Notes: a model not told the origin generated them from the letters alone. A DNA stretch of 14,806 nucleotides from Betaproteobacteria bacterium RIFCSPLOWO2_02_FULL_68_150 (GCA_001771975.1 MERE01000091.1:1-14806), one strand, 5' to 3'. Shown: positions 1-7,805, counted from the stretch's first letter. Numbers and translations are program-made.

Positions 1-1500
1 GTTGGCGAGCGCGCAGCCCTCGGTTTCGATCTCGGCGACGAGCGGCTCGTTCCAGTCGAGCTTGCGCGCCGAGGCGAGGCCATGGGTCGCCAGATAGCCG
101 CGGTTCTCGACGCGGACGTCGAGCCGGTAAAGGCCGCTTTCGATTTCGGTCGCGCGAACTTCGGTGAACTGCACGCTCGGCGCAAGCGCCGCGACGCGCA
201 GGAACACCGCCGCCTGGCCGCGGCACACCTCGTCGATGCGTTCAAAAGGCGGATTCCACAGACCGACGCGCGGGTCGAGGCCGCCGACCTCGACTTCGCC
301 GAGCTGCGGGTGATTCCATTTGCGCCACGGCCGCAGCACGCGCCCGGCGTTGTGCTCCGCGTCCCAGCGCGCGATCTTCACCATGTCGGCGCGATCCAGC
401 TGTGTGTAGCGATCGACGAAGCGCTTCTTCTTTTCCAGCCCGACCTGCTCGAACAGGTCCCACAGCTCGCACACGTAGGCGATGCAGCCGCGCTGGTGAT
501 AGGCGTATTCGGTGAGGTCGCCGCGAATCGGCTTTTCCGGCTCGTAGATGAACTCCTCGAAGCCGCTCACCGTGGGATAGCCGGCGTGGCCTTCGCCCCA
601 GCTCGCGATCTGGCGGAACACGGCGAGATCCTCCTGGTCCATCTTGGCGTCCGGCTTGTCGCCGAGCGGGCGGATGAAGACGCCGCCGAAGGTGTGCAGG
701 TTGAGCCAGGCATACAGGTGCGGCCGGCGCGAGGTGTAATCGACCACCGCGCGCGATTCGGGTTCGCTCATCGGATAGCTGCCGGCACCGATCTGCTCGT
801 GCTCGGGATACCACTGGAACGGAAAATTGCGGTTGAGGTCGGTCTGGTTGTCGGACAGGAAGCTCGGCGTCGGGATCGTCGCGCCGTCGAAATTCTCGAT
901 CACGCCTTCGGGATACACCTTGTAGTACGGCCCGCCGTCCTCGAGCGCGCGCTCCACCATGAGCCCGGGCACGTCACGCGATTCGACGAACTCGCCGCCG
1001 GGATCGCGCTGGCGCAGGATCAGGGCGGTGCCGTCGCCGTCGACGTCCTGCGACAGCCAGCGCGCATGGTTGCGGTTGGGGCGCTCGTCGCGCGGCACGC
1101 TGCGCACGTAGCGGCCGGTCTTGAGCACTTCCTCGGCACCGTCGGGCGACATGCGCGGCAGGACGTGGAACAGCACTTCGCGCAGGCGCTCCCTGAGGTG
1201 CGCGGGCAAGCCGTGCACTTCGGCCGCCGGCTCGGTGTGGAGGCCGATCACATCCTCGGCGATGGCGAGCGCGACGCTGGAGCCGCACAGCTCCGAGGCA
1301 TGCATGTTGCCGTCGACCCAGACCGCCGGCCGCGTCCGCTCGGGCTCCGGACCGATGGTCAGTACCCAGAGATCGCGACCGGCCGCCGTCTGGCCGATCG
1401 ACTCCAGACGCACCAGATCGGGGTAGGCTTCGGCCCACGCGCGAAGCTGCGCAGTGAGCGCCGCGAAATCCAGATATTCTTTTCGGAATGCAGGTTTCAT
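1..1500 (-). CDS. M14-family zinc carboxypeptidase, 3' end cut off by window edge
   Basis: Predicted metallopeptidase that removes C-terminal residues using one zinc ion. The frame is open for 500 codons from an ATG at 1498-1500 to the left edge with no stop, so the C-terminus is missing. The M14 active-site set is complete. The zinc ligands are H67 and E70 in 'NMHASE' and H269 in 'LNLHTFGG'. The substrate-binding Asn-Arg pair is N223-R224 in 'DLNRNFPF', and E345 in 'YVCELWD' is the likely general base. No signal peptide is apparent at the N-terminus (MKPAFRKEYLDF), which suggests a cytoplasmic enzyme. The catalytic domain ends near residue 390 and is followed by a beta-rich segment, as in the longer bacterial M14 proteins. 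It is divergent from the carbonic anhydrase-like gene, with 56 bp between the start codons. Family assignment is firm; the substrate is unknown. Confidence 0.9.
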   Translation of the reverse strand, partial: MKPAFRKEYLDFAALTAQLRAWAEAYPDLVRLESIGQTAAGRDLWVLTIGPEPERTRPAVWVDGNMHASELCGSSVALAIAEDVIGLHTEPAAEVHGLPAHLRERLREVLFHVLPRMSPDGAEEVLKTGRYVRSVPRDERPNRNHARWLSQDVDGDGTALILRQRDPGGEFVESRDVPGLMVERALEDGGPYYKVYPEGVIENFDGATIPTPSFLSDNQTDLNRNFPFQWYPEHEQIGAGSYPMSEPESRAVVDYTSRRPHLYAWLNLHTFGGVFIRPLGDKPDAKMDQEDLAVFRQIASWGEGHAGYPTVSGFEEFIYEPEKPIRGDLTEYAYHQRGCIAYVCELWDLFEQVGLEKKKRFVDRYTQLDRADMVKIARWDAEHNAGRVLRPWRKWNHPQLGEVEVGGLDPRVGLWNPPFERIDEVCRGQAAVFLRVAALAPSVQFTEVRATEIESGLYRLDVRVENRGYLATHGLASARKLDWNEPLVAEIETEGCALAN

Positions 1501-1556
1501 GGGCCCGCAAGCTAGCACGTGCGTTACGATTCGGCCAACTCAGGAAGGCGGGAACC

Positions 1557-2081
1557 ATGGCTGTGTACCAACTCGGCGACAAGACGCCGCGCATCGCGCC
1601 ATCGGCGTACGTCGCGAACGAGGCGACCGTGATCGGCGACGTGACCCTCGGCGAGCGCGCCAGCGTCTGGCCGGGCGTGGTCATCCGCGGCGACAACGAG
1701 CCGATCCGCATCGGCGAGGCAGCCAATATCCAGGACGGTGCGGTGCTGCACGCCGATCCCGGCTGCCCGCTCAGCATCGGCAACGGTGTCTCGGTCGGTC
1801 ACCAGGCCATGCTGCATGGCTGCACCATCGGCGACCACACGCTGGTCGGCATCCAGGCGGTGATCATGAACAAGGCGCAGATCGGCAAGGACTGCATCGT
1901 CGGCGCGGGGTCGGTGGTTCCGGAGGGCAAGGTGTTTCCCGACCGCTCGCTCGTCCTCGGTGCGCCGGCGAAAGTGGTGCGCCAGCTCACCGACCAGGAC
2001 CTGGCGACGCTGCGCTCGAACGCCGAGAGCTACACCAGGCGGCAGGAGATCTTCAAGAAGCAGCTCAAGCGGATCGGCTGA
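1557..2081 (+). CDS. Gamma-class carbonic anhydrase family protein (YrdA-like hexapeptide protein)
   Basis: A 174-aa left-handed beta-helix protein built from repeated hexapeptides such as 'VIGDVT', 'IRIGEA' and 'LSIGNG'. It belongs to the YrdA/PaaY/CaiE branch of gamma carbonic anhydrases, which form trimers with metal sites between subunits. The three metal-binding histidines of the family are present at H65 (VLHAD), H82 and H87 (VGHQAMLHG), with the 17- and 5-residue spacing of the short members. The acidic loop of the archaeal Cam enzyme is absent, so CO2 hydration activity cannot be assumed. The start at 1557 is chosen because AGGAAGG at 1542-1548 is well spaced and the conserved N-terminus begins there. 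An upstream in-frame ATG at 1488 would add 23 unconserved-looking residues and overlap the divergent gene. Confidence 0.93.
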   Translation: MAVYQLGDKTPRIAPSAYVANEATVIGDVTLGERASVWPGVVIRGDNEPIRIGEAANIQDGAVLHADPGCPLSIGNGVSVGHQAMLHGCTIGDHTLVGIQAVIMNKAQIGKDCIVGAGSVVPEGKVFPDRSLVLGAPAKVVRQLTDQDLATLRSNAESYTRRQEIFKKQLKRIG

Positions 2082-2131
2082 TTCGGCCAGCCCGGCCAGC
2101 CGGCGGCGTGGGAATGAGAGGGAGGTGAGGC

Positions 2132-2584
2132 ATGTCGATGCCGGCGCAATCGGGCAGTACCAGCACTGCGTTCTCCGGCAAGGACGCGGCCTGGGTCGCC
2201 TACGTGCTGCACGCGGTCGGCTACCTTTCGGTCGTGATGTGGCTGGCGGTGGCCGGCCTGATCGTCAATTACGTCAAGCGCGGCGACGCGCGCGGCGGCA
2301 TCGCCGACAGCCACCACGAATGGCTGATCCGCACCTTCTGGTACGGACTGCTGTGGCATCTGCTGAGCCTCGGCGCGCTGCTGTGGAGCGCGTGGCCGGT
2401 GGTGCAGACGGTGCTGCGCAGCGCCTCGACCGAGGGTGCCATCGTGATCGGCTGGGAGACGATTTTTGCCGTGATCGGCGCCGCGACGCTCGGCGGCACC
2501 GGATTGCTCGTCACCTGGATCTGGCTGATGTACCGCGTGATCCGCGGCGTGTACCGGCTGGCGAACGGGCAGCCGATGCCGTAG
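2132..2584 (+). CDS. Small multi-pass membrane protein, DUF4870-like
   Basis: A 150-aa protein with three hydrophobic stretches (about residues 21-46, 68-92 and 103-134) and short polar ends, so an inner-membrane protein. The pattern 'HAVGYLSVVMWLAVAGLIVNYVKRGDARG', then 'HHEWLIRTFWYGLLW', then a C-terminal 'YRVIRGVYRLANGQPMP' resembles a conserved group of small betaproteobacterial membrane proteins related to DUF4870; their function is not known. A strong ribosome-binding site (GGGAGGTGAG) stands just before the start at 2132. The gene lies 50 bp after the carbonic anhydrase-like gene in the same direction, so the two may be co-transcribed. No catalytic residues are apparent. The family link is from memory of the sequence pattern, not from an alignment. 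Confidence 0.82.
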   Translation: MSMPAQSGSTSTAFSGKDAAWVAYVLHAVGYLSVVMWLAVAGLIVNYVKRGDARGGIADSHHEWLIRTFWYGLLWHLLSLGALLWSAWPVVQTVLRSASTEGAIVIGWETIFAVIGAATLGGTGLLVTWIWLMYRVIRGVYRLANGQPMP

Positions 2585-2620
2585 CGGCCGCAGGGTTTCC
2601 TTCCGCCTGTCACTCGATGG

Positions 2621-2651
2621 GCAGGCCTGCTAGCAACCGCCGCCCGCGGCG
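2621..2651. repeat. Palindrome and hairpin between the membrane protein and the next gene
   Basis: A perfect 10-base palindrome GCAGGCCTGC at 2621-2630 is followed by CGCCGC-CC-GCGGCG at 2638-2651. Together they could fold in the transcript after the membrane protein gene and slow or end transcription, but there is no T-tract, so a factor-independent terminator is not supported. Confidence 0.3.
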
Positions 2652-2694
2652 TCATGATAGATAGTGTGCATCGTCGCTCTCGCGAGGGTCTGCG

Positions 2695-3315
2695 ATGCAA
2701 TCGTTTCTCGAAGTTATCGAAGCTCAGTTGGTGAGCAACCGCTTGCCGCTCGCCGCGGTGACGATCGCCGCGACGCCGTTTCCGAACACGCCGACGGTCG
2801 TCACCCTGCACTGGCACGCCTTCGTCGAGATCACGCTCGCACCCGGAGGCGGTCCGGTTGCCTACCAGAGCGTGCCGAGTTCGGCGTTGCAGGTGCATCC
2901 GCGCTGGGATCGGCTCGAAGACATCGAGAACAATGTGCTCGAGACGGCGTGGGAACTCGGCGCCTGGGATCTGCGCCGCATCGAGGCGCGTGCCTGCGCG
3001 CGGCCGGGCGCGGCGCCGCGCGAGTACGCCGAGTGCGAGACGTCGTTCGGGGTGTCGTCGCAGGAGATCGACGGCGAGCCGGTGTTCGTCGCCGAGGTAC
3101 CCGACGGGCCGGAGCTGGTCGAGGCGGCCTGCCGCACGGGCTACCTGTGCTGGCAGTTCCGCCCGACCTGGTGCAGCGTGTGGCAGGAAGTCGCGCACGA
3201 CGTGACGCTCGAGAAGGGCGGCTACCGCAATCCGCGCTGTCCGCTCGCCGCGCAAGGCTACGACCGCGGGCGCGCGCGCACCATCGTGTTTCAGCTCGGA
3301 CGGGCGGCGAACTGA
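2695..3315 (+). CDS. Uncharacterised 206-aa cytoplasmic protein
   Basis: I do not recognise a characterised family. The protein has no signal peptide and no membrane segment. It starts 'MQSFLEVIEAQLVSNRLPLAAVTIAATPFPNTPTVV' with a mixed helix/strand pattern. Visible features are a 'LHWHAFVEI' strand, an acidic 'WDRLEDIENNVLE' helix and a C-terminal half rich in Cys and Trp (ACRTGYLCWQF, TWCSVWQE, NPRCPLA). The Cys residues are not arranged in a clear CxxC metal motif. Codon use and GC content look like those of the neighbours, and the frame is uninterrupted, which supports a real gene. The ribosome-binding site (GAGGG at 2683-2687) is weak. It lies 110 bp after the membrane protein gene, so a separate promoter is possible. 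Nothing nearby gives it a role. Confidence 0.75.
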   Translation: MQSFLEVIEAQLVSNRLPLAAVTIAATPFPNTPTVVTLHWHAFVEITLAPGGGPVAYQSVPSSALQVHPRWDRLEDIENNVLETAWELGAWDLRRIEARACARPGAAPREYAECETSFGVSSQEIDGEPVFVAEVPDGPELVEAACRTGYLCWQFRPTWCSVWQEVAHDVTLEKGGYRNPRCPLAAQGYDRGRARTIVFQLGRAAN

Positions 3316-3362
3316 TTACGATCGGTCGGGGTCCGCAGTAGGGTCTTTCCGCGTGGCCGTGG

Positions 3363-3382
3363 GGGTAACTGGTTGGTTACCC
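3363..3382. promoter_or_regulatory. 7-bp inverted repeat upstream of the nitronate monooxygenase-like gene (possible operator)
   Basis: A perfect inverted repeat, GGGTAAC-TGGTTG-GTTACCC, lies about 85 bp before the next start codon. A TAACAT hexamer at 3422-3427 could act as a -10 element; no good -35 is visible. The symmetric 7-6-7 arrangement fits a dimeric repressor or activator site such as those of TetR-like proteins. A transcript hairpin after the preceding gene is the alternative, but no T-run follows. Confidence 0.4.
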
Positions 3383-3466
3383 GGGTGAGGGCGTGCAGAG
3401 CCGCCCGGCCGCAATGCGCGATAACATGACGGGAAAGGACCGTGTCCCTCCCGGCATAGGATGACA

Positions 3467-4711
3467 ATGAAGCGGGTCGATGATTTCCGCCTGAAGCTCG
3501 GCGAGCACGAACTTGTGCCCATCATGATCGGCGGCATGGGCGTGGACATCTCCGCGCCGGCGCTCGCGCTCGAAGGCGCGCGCCTGGGCGGCATAGCCCA
3601 TATATCCGACGCCATGGTGCCCACGGTCTCCGACCGGCGCTTTCAGACGCGTTTCGTCAGCGAGAAGGCGAAGCTGTACAAGTACAACGCGGCGAACTCC
3701 GATAAATCGAAGGTGCTGTTCGATCTCGGGCGGCTGGCCGAGGCGACGCAGAACCACGTCGGCCACACCATGCAGGCCAAGCGCGGCAACGGGCTGATTT
3801 TCATCAACTGCATGGAAAAGCTCACCATGAACGCGCCGCGCGAAACGCTGCGCGTGCGCCTGTGCTCGGCGCTCGACGCGGGCATCGACGGCATCACGCT
3901 CTCGGCCGGGCTGCATCTGGGCTCGTTTGCGCTGATCGAGGATCATCCGCGCTTTCGCCACGCCAAGCTCGGCATCATCGTCTCGTCGCTGCGCGCACTG
4001 CAGCTTTTCCTGCGCAAGAGCGCGCGCGTGAAGCGCCTTCCCGATTACATCATCGTCGAAGGACCGCTTGCCGGCGGCCATCTCGGATTCGGCATGGACT
4101 GGGCGCAGTACGACCTGCGCGCCATCACCGGCGAGATCGTGCAATACCTGCAGGCCGAGAAACTGGCTATCCCGCTCATTCCCGCGGGCGGCATCTTCAC
4201 CGGCAGCGATGCGGTGTCGTATCTCGAGAGCGGCGCCGCGGCGGTCCAGGTGGCGACGCGCTTTACCGTGACGCGCGAATGCGGATTGCCCGACGCGATC
4301 AAGCAGGAGTACTTCAAGGCGGCCGAGGACGACATCGAAGTCAACATGATCTCGCCCACCGGCTATCCGATGCGCATGTTGAAGGGCAGCCCGGCGATCG
4401 GCGCCGGAATCCGGCCCAACTGCGAGGCCTACGGCTACCTGCTCGACGGCTCGGGCAACTGCGCCTACATCACCGCCTACAACCGCGAAGTGGCGGCGCA
4501 CCCCGGCGCGAAGAAGGTGGTGGTTGCGGACAAGACCTGCCTGTGTACCCATATGCGCAACTTCGACTGCTGGACCTGCGGGCACTACGCCTACCGGCTC
4601 AAGGACACCAGCACGCGGCTCGCCGACGGCAGCTACCGGCTGCTCAGCGCCGAGCACGTGTTCCGCGATTACCAGTTCAGCAGCGACGGAAGGGTCGCGC
4701 TGCCGGAGTGA
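3467..4711 (+). CDS. Nitronate monooxygenase-like FMN enzyme with C-terminal Cys cluster
   Basis: A 414-aa TIM-barrel flavoprotein of the nitronate monooxygenase/2-nitropropane dioxygenase family, which binds FMN and oxidises nitronates. Visible family motifs are 'MIGGMGVDIS' near the N-terminus, 'EGPLAGGHLGF' (198-208, with H205 at the usual catalytic His), the phosphate-binding 'IPAGGIFTG' (about 238-246) and 'GAAAVQVATRF' (256-266). Beyond the barrel is a C-terminal segment with C358-x-C360-x7-C368-x2-C371, more Cys and His than the core enzymes have. The start at 3467 is preferred because AGG at 3458-3460 is 6 nt away; an in-frame ATG at 3461 would abut it. The gene stands alone and converges on asnS, with 49 bp between the stops. 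Because the family is broad, an enoyl reductase-like or other flavin oxidoreductase role is possible. Confidence 0.85.
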   Translation: MKRVDDFRLKLGEHELVPIMIGGMGVDISAPALALEGARLGGIAHISDAMVPTVSDRRFQTRFVSEKAKLYKYNAANSDKSKVLFDLGRLAEATQNHVGHTMQAKRGNGLIFINCMEKLTMNAPRETLRVRLCSALDAGIDGITLSAGLHLGSFALIEDHPRFRHAKLGIIVSSLRALQLFLRKSARVKRLPDYIIVEGPLAGGHLGFGMDWAQYDLRAITGEIVQYLQAEKLAIPLIPAGGIFTGSDAVSYLESGAAAVQVATRFTVTRECGLPDAIKQEYFKAAEDDIEVNMISPTGYPMRMLKGSPAIGAGIRPNCEAYGYLLDGSGNCAYITAYNREVAAHPGAKKVVVADKTCLCTHMRNFDCWTCGHYAYRLKDTSTRLADGSYRLLSAEHVFRDYQFSSDGRVALPE

Positions 4712-4716
4712 TCCGA

Positions 4717-4733
4717 AGGCGCGGTATTCGCCT
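4717..4733. terminator. Weak hairpin between convergent genes
   Basis: AGGCG-CGGTATT-CGCCT forms a 5-bp stem in the 49-bp gap between the stop of the flavoprotein gene and the stop of asnS. No T-run follows on either strand. A role in ending transcription is only inferred from its position. Confidence 0.25.
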
Positions 4734-4760
4734 GGTTTCACCCTACTTGCGCTTGCGCGG

Positions 4761-6161
4761 CTAATACTTCGCGCTGCCCGGCGTGCGTGGAAACGGGATC
4801 GCGTCGCGCACGTTCGAAAGCCCCGTAACGTAGGCGACGGTGCGCTCGAACCCCAGGCCGAAGCCCGCGTGCGGCACGCTGCCGTAGCGGCGCAGGTCGC
4901 GATACCAGCCATAGTGCTCGGGATCGAGGCCGGTCTCGAGCATGCGCTGATCGAGCACGGCGAGCCGTTCCTCGCGCTGGCTGCCGCCGACGATCTCGCC
5001 GATTCCCGGGGCGAGCACGTCCATCGCGGCCACCGTCCGGCCGTCGTCGTTGACGCGCATGTAGAACGCCTTGATCGCCCTGGGATAGTTCATCACGATC
5101 ACCGGTCGCTTCGCGTGCCGCTCGGTGAGGTAGCGCTCGTGCTCCGATTGCAGGTCCATGCCCCACTGGACCGGGAACTCGAACTTCTCCTTCGCGCGCC
5201 CGAGGATGGCGACCGCTTCGCCGTAATCCATGCGGACGAATTCCGAGTCGACGATGCCCTGCAGCTTGGCGAGCAGGCCCTTTTCGATGCGCTCGTCGAA
5301 AAATGCCATGTCCTCCGGGCGCTCGGCGAGCAAGCTGCGAAAAACGTACTTGAGCAGCGCCTCGGCGAGGCTTGCGTTGTCGGACAGGTCGGCGAAGGCG
5401 ATCTCGGGCTCGATCATCCAGAACTCCGCCAGGTGCCGGCTGGTATTGGAATTCTCGGCGCGGAACGTAGGGCCGAAGGTATAGACCCTGGAGAGCGCGA
5501 GGCAGTAGCTCTCGACGTTGAGCTGGCCCGACACGGTGAGAAAGGTCTCGCGCCCGAAGAAGTCCTGCGCGAAGTCGATCCGGCCCTGCGGGGTGCGCGG
5601 CAGGTTGGCGAGATCGAGCGTTGAGACGCGGAAGAGGGCCCCCGCGCCCTCGGCATCGGAAGACGTGATGATCGGCGTGTTCACCCAGTAAAAACCGCGC
5701 TCGTGGAAGAAGCGGTGGATCGCGTGCGCCACCGTGTGCCGCACGCGCGTCGCGGCGCCGATCACGTTGGTGCGCGGCCGCAGGTGCGCCACCTCGCGCA
5801 GGAATTCGAGCGTGTGCGGCTTGGGCTGGATCGGGTAGGAATCCGGATCCTCCACCCAGCCGGCCACCTTGAGCGAGGCGGCCTGCATCTCGAACGGCTG
5901 TCCCCTGGCAGGCGAGGGCACGATGCTGCCGGTCGCCTCCACTGCGCAGCCCGCAGTGAGGTGCAGCACTTCGTTCGCGTAGTTCGACAGCGTGTTCGGC
6001 ACCACGACCTGCAGCGGATGAAACGACGAGCCGTCCGACAGGTGCACAAAGGAAATGCCGGCCCTGGAGTCGCGCCGCGTGCGCACCCAGCCTTTGACGG
6101 TGACGGGGGCGTCCGCGGGCGCACGGCCGGCGAGGATTTCGGAGCAGGAGAATGAGGACAT
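4761..6161 (-). CDS. asnS: Asparagine-tRNA ligase
   Basis: A 466-aa class IIb aminoacyl-tRNA synthetase that charges tRNA-Asn with asparagine using ATP, in the cytoplasm. The N-terminal OB-fold anticodon-binding domain spans about residues 18-105 (VTVKGWVRTRRDSR... ends near GWVEDP). Class II motif 1 is around 135-165. Motif 2 is 'FGPTFRAENSNTSRHLAEFW' (229-248) with R234. Motif 3 is 'GFGLGFERTV' (433-442) with R440. The AsnRS-specific 'AENSNTSRHLAEFWMIEPE' distinguishes it from AspRS, and the C-terminal 'IPFPRTPGSAKY' is typical. Length matches the bacterial norm. All motif residues are present and the frame is intact. The start has no strong Shine-Dalgarno sequence, but the upstream frame offers no better choice. 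Confidence 0.98.
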   Translation of the reverse strand: MSSFSCSEILAGRAPADAPVTVKGWVRTRRDSRAGISFVHLSDGSSFHPLQVVVPNTLSNYANEVLHLTAGCAVEATGSIVPSPARGQPFEMQAASLKVAGWVEDPDSYPIQPKPHTLEFLREVAHLRPRTNVIGAATRVRHTVAHAIHRFFHERGFYWVNTPIITSSDAEGAGALFRVSTLDLANLPRTPQGRIDFAQDFFGRETFLTVSGQLNVESYCLALSRVYTFGPTFRAENSNTSRHLAEFWMIEPEIAFADLSDNASLAEALLKYVFRSLLAERPEDMAFFDERIEKGLLAKLQGIVDSEFVRMDYGEAVAILGRAKEKFEFPVQWGMDLQSEHERYLTERHAKRPVIVMNYPRAIKAFYMRVNDDGRTVAAMDVLAPGIGEIVGGSQREERLAVLDQRMLETGLDPEHYGWYRDLRRYGSVPHAGFGLGFERTVAYVTGLSNVRDAIPFPRTPGSAKY

Positions 6162-6219
6162 GATTCGCTTGTCGTTTGGCGAAGGACTTTCCCGAGCCGG
6201 CTGGAATTGTGCCTGCTCT

Positions 6220-7599
6220 TCAGTCGAGTGGCTTCAACCCCTCCAGCAGCGTCGGCACCAGTTCGGCGACCGTAGGATGAATGTGCATGCCGTTGGTGAT
6301 CACCGTGTAGGGCCGGCGCGCATACATCACTTCCAGGATCGCCTGGATCACCTCGTCGCCGTGCACGCCGAGGATTGCGGCACCGAGGATTTCGCGCGTG
6401 TCGGCGTCGACGCCGATCTTCATGAAGCCGGCGGTCTCGCCCATTTCACGCGCGCGTCCGACCCGCGTCATCGGCATTCTGGCCACCAGCGCTTTTCTGC
6501 CCGAGGCGCGCAGCTGGGCATCGGTGAGGCCGATGCGGCCGAGCGGCGGATCGATGAACAGCGCGTACGCCGTGACCCGGTCGCTCAGCCGGCGCCGCCC
6601 GCCGTCGAACAGGTTGGCGGCGACGATTTCGTAGTCGTTCCAGCTCGTGTGCGTGAACGCGCCATGGCCGTTGCAGTCGCCCAGCGCGTAAACGCCCTGC
6701 ACGCTCGTAGCGAGGCTGTCGTCTACGGCGATGTAGCCGCGCGCGTCCGTCCTGACTCCGGCGGCCTCGAGCCCGAGATCGTGGGTGTTCGGCACGCGGC
6801 CGGTAGCGAGCAGGACATGCGAACCTTCCAGCGCCGGCGGCCCGTCGCCGCAGGCCACCGACACCGCGACCTGGCCGCCGCTGTGCTGCAGCGCGACACA
6901 GGTGGCGCCGAGGCGGATGTCGACGCCTTCGCCGGTGAGAATTTCATGGATCCCCGCGGACACGTCTTCGTCCTCGCGCGCGATCAGGCGCGGTCCCATC
7001 TCGACGATGGTCACGCGGGCGCCGAAGCGCCGGTACATCTGTGCGAACTCCAGGCCGATGTAGCTGCCGCCGACGACGATCAGGTGCTCGGGCACGCGCT
7101 CGAGGTGCATGATGCGCTCGTTGTTCAGGTAGGGCACGCTTTCGATACCGGGCATCTGCGGCACCGCGGCGCGGCCGCCGACGTTGATGAAAATGCGCGG
7201 CGCCTCGAGCGGGCGTTCGCCGACGCGGATCTGGTGCGGGCCGCTGAACGCGGCGTGCCCCTCGATCACGCTCACGTTGCGGGCGCCGTCGAGCCAGCGC
7301 CGCACGCCTTCGCGCGAGTGCCGGACCACCGCATCCTTGCGCGCCTTGACGCGCGCCATGTCGATGCGGATCGGCGCGTCGATCGCGATGCCGTAATCGG
7401 CTGCGCGGCGCGCGACGTGCGCCGCGCGGGCGCTCGCGATCAGCGTCTTGGTCGGCACGCAGCCGTTGTTGACGCAGGTGCCGCCGAACCGGTGCCGCTC
7501 GACGAGCGCCGTCCGCAGTCCTTCCTTGCCGCAACGCACCGCGAGCGCCGGGCCGGCCTGTCCGGCACCGATGACGATCGCGTCGAATCGTTCCGCCAT
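6220..7599 (-). CDS. MerA/RclA-like FAD-dependent pyridine nucleotide-disulfide oxidoreductase
   Basis: A 459-aa class I flavin disulfide reductase. The FAD-binding site is 'VIGAGQAG' (9-16, GxGxxG at G11/G13/G16). The redox-active pair is C42-C47 in 'GGTCVNNGCVPTK'. The NAD(P)-binding motif 'VVGGSYIG' (175-182) has Ser in place of the third Gly. The second FAD segment is 'YALGDCNGHGAF', and the C-terminal dyad H441-E446 is in 'HIHPTVAELVP'. It is often annotated as mercuric reductase. However, it lacks the N-terminal heavy-metal domain and the C-terminal vicinal Cys pair needed to handle Hg(II), so mercury reduction is unlikely. A role in redox defence, as for RclA, is an inference. It is transcribed away from the CBS-domain gene across a 240-bp region, and its stop lies 58 bp from the start of asnS, so the two could be co-transcribed. 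Confidence 0.9.
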   Translation of the reverse strand: MAERFDAIVIGAGQAGPALAVRCGKEGLRTALVERHRFGGTCVNNGCVPTKTLIASARAAHVARRAADYGIAIDAPIRIDMARVKARKDAVVRHSREGVRRWLDGARNVSVIEGHAAFSGPHQIRVGERPLEAPRIFINVGGRAAVPQMPGIESVPYLNNERIMHLERVPEHLIVVGGSYIGLEFAQMYRRFGARVTIVEMGPRLIAREDEDVSAGIHEILTGEGVDIRLGATCVALQHSGGQVAVSVACGDGPPALEGSHVLLATGRVPNTHDLGLEAAGVRTDARGYIAVDDSLATSVQGVYALGDCNGHGAFTHTSWNDYEIVAANLFDGGRRRLSDRVTAYALFIDPPLGRIGLTDAQLRASGRKALVARMPMTRVGRAREMGETAGFMKIGVDADTREILGAAILGVHGDEVIQAILEVMYARRPYTVITNGMHIHPTVAELVPTLLEGLKPLD

Positions 7600-7747
7600 G
7601 TCCGCCTCCGTGGGTCCGCGGCGTCGCGCGATGCGCTGCGAACTGCCGCTCGATCGCAGGATACTTCACAATCCGGATCCTCCCTGCGGGACCGGCTTCC
7701 TGCACGCGGCCCGGCGCGAACCGGGCACCCCCCCGGTCGCATGACGA

Positions 7748-7788
7748 TTGATTCTGGTCAAGGCAGGGCCGGCGCGGGCCGCTAGTCT
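7748..7788 (+). promoter_or_regulatory. FNR/ANR/DNR-like class II promoter of the CBS-domain gene
   Basis: The 14-bp palindrome TTGAT-TCTG-GTCAA (7748-7761) differs from the FNR consensus TTGAT-N4-ATCAA at one position. A TAGTCT hexamer (7783-7788) follows after 21 nt. This places the palindrome centre near -41.5 from a start at about 7796, the class II activator position. The same layout appears before groEL and, with a weaker box, before the phasin gene. The site lies in the 240-bp gap between the divergent oxidoreductase and CBS genes. On the opposite strand the matching -10 position is GCCCGG, so control of the oxidoreductase is not supported. Confidence 0.65.
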
Positions 7789-7805
7789 CCGCATTTGGGC
7801 AGGTT

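Noticed and set aside
82..1515. A 477-codon plus-strand open frame at the left end.
   Set aside because: It is the mirror of the M14 peptidase, whose catalytic residues are all present on the minus strand; the plus-strand product matches no family I recognise.
1488..1556. An upstream ATG start for the carbonic anhydrase-like protein.
   Set aside because: The added 23 residues do not look like the family, the region overlaps the divergent peptidase start, and the ATG at 1557 has a well-placed AGGAAGG.
3794..3807. CTGAT-TTTC-ATCAA, a one-mismatch FNR-like palindrome.
   Set aside because: It lies deep inside the coding region of the nitronate monooxygenase-like gene (codons for LIFIN), with no gene start after it. 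It shows that such matches also occur by chance, so the promoter cases rest mainly on location and the shared 21-nt spacing.
3377..4912. A 511-codon minus-strand open frame across the flavoprotein gene and the end of asnS.
   Set aside because: It overlaps two solid genes and has the composition of a shadow frame.
7721..7761. Use of the 7748-7761 FNR-like box for the divergent oxidoreductase gene.
   Set aside because: At the matching 21-nt spacing on the minus strand the hexamer is GCCCGG, not -10-like, and the gene start is 150 bp away.
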